Origin: an uncultured Clostridia bacterium
Lineage (GTDB): Bacteria > Bacillota > Clostridia > TANB77 > CAG-508
Assembly: GCA_947589645.1 (NCBI GenBank)
Contig: CANQCG010000016.1
Coordinates: forward strand, 1 to 36,297
Length of the DNA: 36,297 nucleotides
Reading direction: 5' to 3'
The notes beneath the pieces were generated by a model. That model ran no database searches. It saw only the letters and a program-made list of their open reading frames with translations, and had not been told where the DNA came from. A program made the position numbers and the translations under genes. This document shows positions 26,584 to 32,501 of this stretch, in pieces. Position 1 is the first letter of the stretch, and each line of letters opens with the position of its first letter.

Positions 26584-27342
26584 ATGATTGATTTACATTC
26601 ACATATAATACCAGAAATAGATGATGGTTCAAGAAGTATATCTGAGACGATGCAACTTCTAAAAGAAGCTGAAGAAGCAGGATTTGATAAAGTAATTTCT
26701 ACGTCTCATTATATACAAAATCAATTTGAATTTGACGAAGTAAGCAGAACACAATTTTTAGAAATAATAAAAAACGGAGCAAAAGACCTAGGTATAAATG
26801 TAGAATTATATCTAGGCAGTGAAATTTATGTTACTTATGAAATGGCTGAACTGGTAAAACAACATAAAGCCTCTACAATTAATAATTCAAAATATGTGCT
26901 ATTTGAATTACCTATGAAAAACGAAATTCCTAATTTTAAAAATATATTATATGTTTTATTAGGAAATGGTTATTTGCCAATTATAGCTCACCCAGAAAGA
27001 TATGAGTATGTTAAAGAAGATCCAAATTGGCTTATGCAATATCTAGAGATAGGGGTTATGTTTCAAGCAAATTATGGTAGCATAATTGGTTTATACGGAA
27101 AACAAGCACAAAAAACGGTAAAAAAATTATTAAAAAATAATATGATACATTTTTTGGGGTCAGATGTACATAGACAAGAAACAATCTATAAAAGAATGCC
27201 AGAAATATTAGAAGAACTAAGAAAAACTATAGATGAAAAAACTTTAAAGAGATTGTCTACTACAAATCCAGGTTTAGTTTTAGAAAACAAACCTATATAT
27301 ACTGAAATGCCAAAAAGAATAAAAAATAGCTTTTGGGACTAA
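26584..27342 (+). CDS. CpsB-type PHP-family protein tyrosine phosphatase
   Basis: A 252-residue PHP-domain phosphatase of the CpsB/YwqE family. Metal-ligand motifs are seen in order: DLHSHIIPEIDDGS (residues 3-16), ISTSHYIQ (about 39-46), Glu in LGSEIYV, IIAHPERYE (about 137-145) and FLGSDVHR (about 195-202). It removes phosphate from the Tyr cluster of the CpsD kinase encoded 14 nt upstream. AAAGAGG precedes ATG 26584. The stop codon lies in the loop of a 10-bp hairpin (27328-27354). Confidence 0.95.
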   Translation: MIDLHSHIIPEIDDGSRSISETMQLLKEAEEAGFDKVISTSHYIQNQFEFDEVSRTQFLEIIKNGAKDLGINVELYLGSEIYVTYEMAELVKQHKASTINNSKYVLFELPMKNEIPNFKNILYVLLGNGYLPIIAHPERYEYVKEDPNWLMQYLEIGVMFQANYGSIIGLYGKQAQKTVKKLLKNNMIHFLGSDVHRQETIYKRMPEILEELRKTIDEKTLKRLSTTNPGLVLENKPIYTEMPKRIKNSFWD

Positions 27343-27354
27343 AACCCAAAAGCT
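27328..27354 (+). terminator. Hairpin overlapping the cpsB stop codon
   Basis: A perfect 10-bp inverted repeat (AGCTTTTGGG at 27328-27337, CCCAAAAGCT at 27345-27354) with the TAA stop in its 7-nt loop. There is no T-run after it (TATAAT follows), so it is a weak intrinsic terminator at best. It may instead define the mRNA 3' end or a processing point between cpsB and the tRNA 8 nt downstream. Confidence 0.5.
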
Positions 27355-27362
27355 TATAATAT

Positions 27363-27438
27363 GCCAATATAGCTCAGTTGGTAGAGCAACGGATTCGTAA
27401 CTCGTAGGTCGGCAGTTCGATTCTGCCTGTTGGCACCA
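27363..27438 (+). tRNA. tRNA-Thr (anticodon CGT)
   Basis: A complete 76-nt cloverleaf with encoded CCA: acceptor GCCAATA/TGTTGGC (one T-G pair), D-stem GCTC/GAGC, loop TTCGTAA with anticodon CGT, T-stem GGCAG/CTGCC around TTCGATT, discriminator A. The anticodon stem ACGGA/CTCGT is imperfect, with a 30-40 G-T pair and a 31-39 A-C mismatch beside the loop. It lies 20 nt after cpsB and 3 nt from the end of the convergent HAD gene, and may be transcribed with the cps regulators. Confidence 0.95.
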
Positions 27439-27441
27439 TAT

Positions 27442-28008
27442 TTATTTAATTTTAGTTATCTTATTTTTATTAACAATATATGCATTATTTGAAATATCAA
27501 TTAAAGGTTTATCACTATAACTATCTGTATAAAAGTTATTTATAATAATATCTTTGTATTTATTTTTTAATCTATTTACTTTTTCAATTCCCTTACAATT
27601 TTCTGATAAGAATTTACCAGTCTTATTATTTACCTTGCTAGCAATTAAATCTTTAACTCCTAATTTTTTACATATAGGTTCAAGTAGAAATTCAGGAGAT
27701 GCAGAAATTATAATATCATTATTATGATTATCATTAGATAGATAGAAAGTTTTAATTTTATTTTTATTTACTTCCCAAAATTTATCGACTTCTAAAGAAA
27801 TATTATCAATTTTACTTAAGAAACTAAAAAATACTTCTTTTACTTTAGTTTTATGTACAAGTTTAAAAAAATATAATATATAAAATATTGTTAATTTGAA
27901 AATGCCAAGTATAATTTTTTTATGTCTTTTGAGACAAAAAACATAGAAATCGACAGAAGAATCTCCGTCGTATATTGTTTTATCAAAGTCATAGGCATCA
28001 ACATACAT
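27442..28008 (-). CDS. HAD-family phosphatase, probable polyprenyl-phosphate-pentose 5-phosphatase
   Basis: A 188-residue HAD-IB-like hydrolase: motif I DFDKTIYDGD (residues 8-17) with both Asp, motif II SASPE (about 102-106), Lys in the cap-side region, motif IV FYTDSYSDKPLID (about 158-170). It is the last gene of a minus-strand operon after a UbiA gene resembling decaprenylphosphoryl-5-phosphoribose synthase. A 5'-phosphatase is the expected next step there, so that role is likely; in mycobacteria the corresponding enzyme is thought to be an unrelated PAP2 protein. ATG 28008 follows AAGGTG. A generic phosphatase role remains possible. Confidence 0.8.
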   Translation of the reverse strand: MYVDAYDFDKTIYDGDSSVDFYVFCLKRHKKIILGIFKLTIFYILYFFKLVHKTKVKEVFFSFLSKIDNISLEVDKFWEVNKNKIKTFYLSNDNHNNDIIISASPEFLLEPICKKLGVKDLIASKVNNKTGKFLSENCKGIEKVNRLKNKYKDIIINNFYTDSYSDKPLIDISNNAYIVNKNKITKIK

Positions 28009-28025
28009 AATAATTCACCTTATAT

Positions 28026-28883
28026 CTAAAAAATAGTTTTACCATATAAAATAAAAAATATAATAATTGAATATATAATTCCAAATAAGATTATCATTTT
28101 ATCATGCAGAACAACTTCTATAGGATCACCATCAGAATTGCCTTCAACATCTAGGCTATATCTCATGCATAAAAGTAAGACTAATGGCACTGTATATAAC
28201 ATATATTTGTTAGTTAGACTCATTGCCCATAAAGAATAAAATGCAATAGCTAATGTCATACACATATACATATTTTTGTCTAAGAAATCATAATTGTAGT
28301 ATTGTAAAACTTTTCTTGTTTCACCAGTCGTATGCTTTTTTTGTTCATTTCTTCTTTTTCCTAATCCCATATAAAAAGATAAAGACATTATAGTTAAAAA
28401 TAGCCATCCAGATATTTCAATATTAGTAATACAACCACCATATAATACTCTTATAACAAATCCTGAAACTAATATTGCTATATCTAATATTACTGTATTT
28501 TTTAAACCAAAGCTATAAGCAAGATTTAAAACAAAATATGCAATTATAAATATTAAAGCATATATATTTTTTATTATAAAAATATTTATAAATATAGAAA
28601 TAAGTACTAATACTATTGAAAGTACAATAGCAGATTCCTTTTTTATTTTACCGCTTGCTAATGGCCTTTTGCATTTAACTGGATGCAATTTATCTTTTTC
28701 TATATCACATATATCATTAATTATATATATTGAAGATGCTATAAAACAAAAACTTATAAATCCTAATAATGAATAGAACAATTTTATTTTATTAAAAATT
28801 TCGCCACTAAAAATTATTGGCAAGAAAATGAGTACATTTTTTAAATAGTGTTTACATCTTAATAGTTTAAACCACTTTTTCAT
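28026..28883 (-). CDS. UbiA-family prenyltransferase, DPPR synthase-like
   Basis: A 285-residue UbiA-superfamily membrane protein with about eight helices. The first Asp-rich motif is INDICDIEKDKLHPVKCKRP (about residues 55-74), with the HPxKxxRPLASG continuation characteristic of decaprenyl-phosphate 5-phosphoribosyltransferases (mycobacterial Rv3806c type) and unlike quinone-pathway UbiA. The second block has YSFGLKNTVILDI and GFVIRVLYGG, followed by GLGKRRNE. It should transfer 5-phosphoribose from PRPP to polyprenyl phosphate, releasing diphosphate. It lies 14 nt after the GT-C gene and 17 nt before the HAD gene. No DprE1/DprE2 epimerase genes are present, so the end product may be a ribofuranosyl donor. 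Confidence 0.85.
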   Translation of the reverse strand: MKKWFKLLRCKHYLKNVLIFLPIIFSGEIFNKIKLFYSLLGFISFCFIASSIYIINDICDIEKDKLHPVKCKRPLASGKIKKESAIVLSIVLVLISIFINIFIIKNIYALIFIIAYFVLNLAYSFGLKNTVILDIAILVSGFVIRVLYGGCITNIEISGWLFLTIMSLSFYMGLGKRRNEQKKHTTGETRKVLQYYNYDFLDKNMYMCMTLAIAFYSLWAMSLTNKYMLYTVPLVLLLCMRYSLDVEGNSDGDPIEVVLHDKMIILFGIIYSIIIFFILYGKTIF

Positions 28884-28897
28884 ATTATAAAACCTTT

Positions 28898-30334
28898 CTA
28901 ATTATGTGTATGTGTAATTATTTTGAATGAATTGTAATTACTATTTACATTGTAAGAATCATTATTATCAAAATAATCATATAATTTTTTACTACTACAT
29001 TTTTCAAATAATATTAATATAATTTTTTCACGATTTGAAAATTCATCAATTATATCTTGGTCTTCTAATGATGTTCCATCAATATAATATTGTTCTGGAA
29101 CAAGACTTTCAACATTATATAGTTTTATTGAAAAATTTGAAAGTAAATAATAGGAATCTATATTACTTTCTTTTATATAATTATATACTCCTTTATAGTC
29201 ATCACACTGATAATAATAGTTATATCTTATATTAATAGAAGAAAAAATGATAATAGCAATATATAATAATAACCATAATGAGCTCTTTTTATCTTTTATT
29301 AAGTATAAAGTATCAATAAAAATAACCATAAATAGTGGAAATATTGTTAGGCAATGTCTTTCCCACATTCCAAATTGTATAATAAATGCTATTGTAAATA
29401 CTATCACAAAAAATGATAGCAAGCAAATTAGATAGTTTTTTTCTTCTTTTAAAATTGTTTTTAATTTTTTTATGATAAAGTATAACAAACTAATGCATGC
29501 AATACTCATAAGGACTAACGCTATTATTTGAGGACCTGTAATTTTTGAAAGTTTAAATGCTCTTAAATCGTTCCTTGATAAACCAATACCTGCCATTCCA
29601 ATAAAGCCATATAGTACATAAGCTGGATTTTTTATGCTAAAACCGGTAGTTACATGAACTAAGTTTAATAAATATAAAATAAGTAATGGCAAATATATTA
29701 TAGAAAATAAAAGCAATATTTTAATATGCTTAAAAATCATTTTCTTATCTTTATAATTGGTTAATAAGCACATAACTATATAAGGGATAATAATAAAGCC
29801 AAACATAAAATGCACAAAAACACCTAATAAATATATTAAGTTTATTATAAAAATGTTTTTTGTAGAATTAAAATCTTCACTAAAAAATACATAATATGTA
29901 TATGCTAATGACAATGCATATACAATTATATATGGTGTAGCTTCATTCATGTAATACACAAATATGGGATGTATAAAAAATAGAAGTATGGTCCATAAAC
30001 TCCATTTTTTTGCTTTAGCTATTTTATACGCATAAAATATGGCAATAGGTACAAAAACTAAATTGCTACAGCGTATAAAAAATTCTATTTGAGTTCCAAA
30101 TGTTATTCTTTCCCATAAATGCATAAATAGCATATAACCTGGTTGAGCAAAACTTAGACTGGTTTTAATTGTGTTTGCTAAATTTCCAGTAATGGGATCA
30201 AAAACCCTGCATATTTCATCATACCACATACCAGTATTACTAATTGATAAAATTGCTATAAAAAATATTATACAACTAATAAATATCATTTTATTTTTTT
30301 CATTCTTAAAAATGTTATTGAATATATCTGACAT
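28898..30334 (-). CDS. GT-C fold membrane glycosyltransferase (PMT/ArnT-like)
   Basis: A 478-residue polytopic protein with about 11-12 helices. The first extracytoplasmic loop carries the Asp-Glu signature of GT-C enzymes (MWYDEICRV, about residues 36-44). The long soluble C-terminal part (from about residue 380) is typical of PMT/ArnT-like proteins. Such enzymes transfer a sugar from a polyprenyl-phosphate donor to an acceptor outside the membrane. It heads an operon with a DPPR-synthase-like UbiA and a HAD phosphatase, so its donor is probably a polyprenyl-phosphate pentose. The acceptor may be the polysaccharide of this window or another wall polymer. ATG 30334 follows GAGGGG. Confidence 0.8.
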   Translation of the reverse strand: MSDIFNNIFKNEKNKMIFISCIIFFIAILSISNTGMWYDEICRVFDPITGNLANTIKTSLSFAQPGYMLFMHLWERITFGTQIEFFIRCSNLVFVPIAIFYAYKIAKAKKWSLWTILLFFIHPIFVYYMNEATPYIIVYALSLAYTYYVFFSEDFNSTKNIFIINLIYLLGVFVHFMFGFIIIPYIVMCLLTNYKDKKMIFKHIKILLLFSIIYLPLLILYLLNLVHVTTGFSIKNPAYVLYGFIGMAGIGLSRNDLRAFKLSKITGPQIIALVLMSIACISLLYFIIKKLKTILKEEKNYLICLLSFFVIVFTIAFIIQFGMWERHCLTIFPLFMVIFIDTLYLIKDKKSSLWLLLYIAIIIFSSINIRYNYYYQCDDYKGVYNYIKESNIDSYYLLSNFSIKLYNVESLVPEQYYIDGTSLEDQDIIDEFSNREKIILILFEKCSSKKLYDYFDNNDSYNVNSNYNSFKIITHTHN

Positions 30335-30392
30335 AAAAAATTCCCCTCTAACTTAATTTTATCGAAAAATATACCATTTGGCACATATAAAT

Positions 30393-30421
30393 ATAATAAC
30401 AAAAATGAATAAAAATTGCAA
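30393..30421 (-). promoter_or_regulatory. SigA promoter of the GT-C/UbiA/HAD operon
   Basis: Minus strand: TTGCAA (30421-30416), 17 nt, TATTAT (30398-30393), about 60 nt before ATG 30334. It is divergent from the dinD promoter, about 70 bp away. Confidence 0.6.
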
Positions 30422-30490
30422 TAAATTTTCGAATTTTAAGACGAAAATTGTGTTGTTTAACTTATTATTAAAAAAAATCTAAAAAAACAG

Positions 30491-30519
30491 TTGACTTTTA
30501 CAAACATTTGTTTTATAAT
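30491..30519 (+). promoter_or_regulatory. SigA promoter of dinD
   Basis: TTGACT (30491-30496), exactly 17 nt, TATAAT (30514-30519), about 50 nt before the dinD start. The spacer is occupied by a LexA-box-like dyad. Confidence 0.8.
30501..30514. promoter_or_regulatory. Candidate LexA (DinR) box in the dinD promoter
   Basis: CAAACATTTGTTTT keeps the inverted half-sites AAAC-N4-GTTT, close to the Gram-positive LexA box CGAAC-N4-GTTCG core. It lies between the -35 and -10 of the promoter of a damage-inducible gene family, where repressor binding would block polymerase. The match is imperfect at the outer G positions. Confidence 0.55.
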
Positions 30520-30568
30520 AACACCTAAAGAATTAAAAATAAAATATTGAAAAATGGAGATGATATTT

Positions 30569-31400
30569 ATGAAAGAATTAGATAAAAATAATAAATCTTT
30601 TGAAGATATAAAACATATTGATGAAAATGGAGTTGAGTTTTGGTATGCAAGAGAACTTATGCCTATTTTGCAATATGCTAAATGGCAAAACTTTAAAAAA
30701 ATTATTAACAAAGCAATGATTGCGTGTGAAAATAGCGAGATGTCAACAAATTATTGCTTTACTGACATCAGTAAGCCAATAATTTCTGGAAAGGGAAAAG
30801 AAGAATTTATAGAAGATTATAAATTAACTCGTTACGCTTGTTATCTAATAGCACAAAATGGTGATAGTAGAAAAAAAGTAATTGCTCTTGCACAAACATA
30901 TTTTGCTGTTCAAACCAGAAAACAAGAAATAACTGAAAGAGAGTACAGCTTATTAACAGAAGACGAAAAAAGATTTTATCAAAGAAATTTAACTAGAAAA
31001 GGCAACTATTCACTAAATCAAACTGCAAAAAAGGCAGGAGTGAAAAATTTTGATAAATTTCACAATAGTGGATATAAAGGTTTATACAATGGAGAAACAG
31101 CTGATGACATTGCTAAAAGAAAAGGATTAAGGTATAGAGAAGATATTTTAGACAATATGGGAAGTATTGAGCTTGCAGATAATTTATTCAGAATCGCACA
31201 AACTGAAGATAAATTAAAGAGAGATAACATCCAAGGAGAAGAAGAAGCTTGCAAAACTCATAATAAAATTGGAAAAATAGTGAGAAATGCAATTAAACAA
31301 GCTGGGCGGAACTATGCCAGAAGATTTACCAACGCCTAAAAAGAGTTTAAAACAATTGGAAAAAGAAAATAAGAGAAGTTTGAAAACAAAAAACAAATAG
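30569..31400 (+). pseudogene. dinD: DinD-family DNA-damage-inducible protein with a frameshifted C-terminus
   Basis: A DinD-family protein: FEDIKHIDENGVEFWYAREL near the N-terminus, LTRYACYLIAQNGDSRKK and YFAVQTRKQE are family hallmarks. E. coli DinD is SOS-induced and inhibits RecA strand exchange; its fold is a Bro/KilA-N-like N-domain plus a C-terminal part. ATG 30569 is chosen over 30554 because GGAG (30556-30559) serves it. The frame as written ends at 31339 with a garbled tail (AGRNYARRFTNA). Removing one G at GGG 31303-31305 gives AGGTMPEDLPTPKKSLKQLE and a stop at 31398-31400, matching the expected family C-terminus. The lesion affects only the last 30 or so residues. Confidence 0.85.
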
Positions 31401-31415
31401 ATGCCACCATTTAAT

Positions 31416-31446
31416 CCCGAAGTCTTGTCAGACTTCGGGCCTTTTA
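31416..31446 (+). terminator. Rho-independent terminator between dinD and ftsY
   Basis: A GC-rich 9-bp stem (CCCGAAGTC at 31416-31424, GACTTCGGG at 31431-31439) with a 6-nt loop and a following CCTTTTATT. It starts 16 nt after the restored dinD stop, which supports 31398-31400 as the true end of that gene. Confidence 0.85.
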
Positions 31447-31472
31447 TTATGTCAAAAAAGAGGGCTTGCTTA

Positions 31473-31501
31473 TTGATATTTGGCAGATATTGGTATATAA
31501 T
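31473..31501 (+). promoter_or_regulatory. SigA promoter of ftsY
   Basis: TTGATA (31473-31478), exactly 17 nt, TATAAT (31496-31501), about 70 nt before ATG 31573. Confidence 0.75.
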
Positions 31502-31572
31502 ATAAAAGAAAAATTACATAAATAAAAAAACTATATAATAAAAACAAGCTAAAAGCGAAAGGAAAGAAAAGC

Positions 31573-32478
31573 ATGAGTTTTTTTGATAAATTAAAACAAG
31601 GATTAAGTAAAACCAAAACATCATTTAACGAAAAAATAAACGATGTATTTAGTACTTTTAGAAAAGTAGACGAAGACTTTTTAGAAGAATTAGAAGAAGC
31701 GCTAATTTTATCAGATATAGGAATAGAAACCTCAGAAAAAATAATAGCCAATTTAAGAGATAGAGTAAAAAAACAAAAAGTAGAAGATGAAGAAGAAGTA
31801 AAAAATATTTTAAGAGAAATAATGCAAGAAATTTTAGATGTAGCAGAGCCTAAACTAAATTTAGATACAAAGCCATCAGTAATATTAGTAGTTGGGGTAA
31901 ATGGGGTAGGAAAAACTACATCAATAGGAAAAATAGCAGCCAAGTTAACTCGTGAAGGCAAAAAGGTTGTAATAGCTGCAGCAGATACATTTAGAGCAGC
32001 AGCTGTAGAACAGCTAGAAATATGGGCCAAAAGAAGCGGAGCAGAAATAGTAAAACGCGAAGAAGGAATAGACCCTGCATCAGTTGTATATGATGCAATA
32101 GAGAAAACCAAGCAAATTGGAGCAGATGTACTTATTTGTGACACAGCAGGAAGATTGCACAATAAAAAATATTTAATGGATGAGTTAAACAAAATACAAA
32201 AAGTTATAAATAAAGAAATGGAAGATTGTTCAAAAGAGGTTTTATTAGTAATAGATGGAACTACGGGACAAAATGCAATTTCACAAGTAAAAGCTTTTAA
32301 AGAAGAAGCAGATATAACAGGTTTAGTTTTAACAAAACTAGATGGTACAGCAAAAGGTGGAGTAGTAATTGGAATTGTTGAAGAAAACAGAATTCCAGTA
32401 AAATTCATAGGTGTTGGTGAACAAATAGACGATATGGAGATTTTTAATTCAGAAGATTTTGTTAAAGCCATAATCTAA
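31573..32478 (+). CDS. ftsY: Signal recognition particle receptor FtsY
   Basis: A 301-residue SRP-type GTPase: N-domain helical bundle (residues about 1-95, including ALILSDIGIETSEKI), then the G domain with G1 VGVNGVGKTTSIGK (about 111-124), the DTFRAAAVEQLE insertion-box region, G3 DTAGRLHN (about 193-200), G4 TKLDGTAKGG (about 255-264) and GVGEQIDDM. It is the short Gram-positive type without an acidic A-domain. FtsY docks the SRP-ribosome complex at the membrane for co-translational insertion. In many Firmicutes it follows smc; here it follows dinD with its own promoter. GAAAGGAAAG precedes ATG 31573. Confidence 0.97.
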   Translation: MSFFDKLKQGLSKTKTSFNEKINDVFSTFRKVDEDFLEELEEALILSDIGIETSEKIIANLRDRVKKQKVEDEEEVKNILREIMQEILDVAEPKLNLDTKPSVILVVGVNGVGKTTSIGKIAAKLTREGKKVVIAAADTFRAAAVEQLEIWAKRSGAEIVKREEGIDPASVVYDAIEKTKQIGADVLICDTAGRLHNKKYLMDELNKIQKVINKEMEDCSKEVLLVIDGTTGQNAISQVKAFKEEADITGLVLTKLDGTAKGGVVIGIVEENRIPVKFIGVGEQIDDMEIFNSEDFVKAII

Positions 32479-32501
32479 AATATTATGAAGGGAAGGTAAA
32501 A

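Noticed and set aside
27355..27360. TATAAT just before the tRNA-Thr as its promoter
   Set aside because: It ends 2 nt before the mature 5' end, so transcription would begin inside the tRNA, and no -35 stands at the right distance.
28900..28925. His-Thr-His-Asn end of the GT-C protein as another AC repeat
   Set aside because: The DNA reads ACACATACACAT, an imperfect short run with no pure repeat.
27435..31410. Genomic island inserted at the tRNA-Thr 3' end, with an att copy near 31402
   Set aside because: The only similarity is a short GCCACCATTTAAT-like stretch; there is no integrase next to the tRNA and no convincing direct repeat.
31470..32471. Long antisense open frame of about 333 codons opposite ftsY
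   Set aside because: It is a compositional shadow of ftsY, rich in Ser, Phe and Ile with no ribosome site or recognisable domain.
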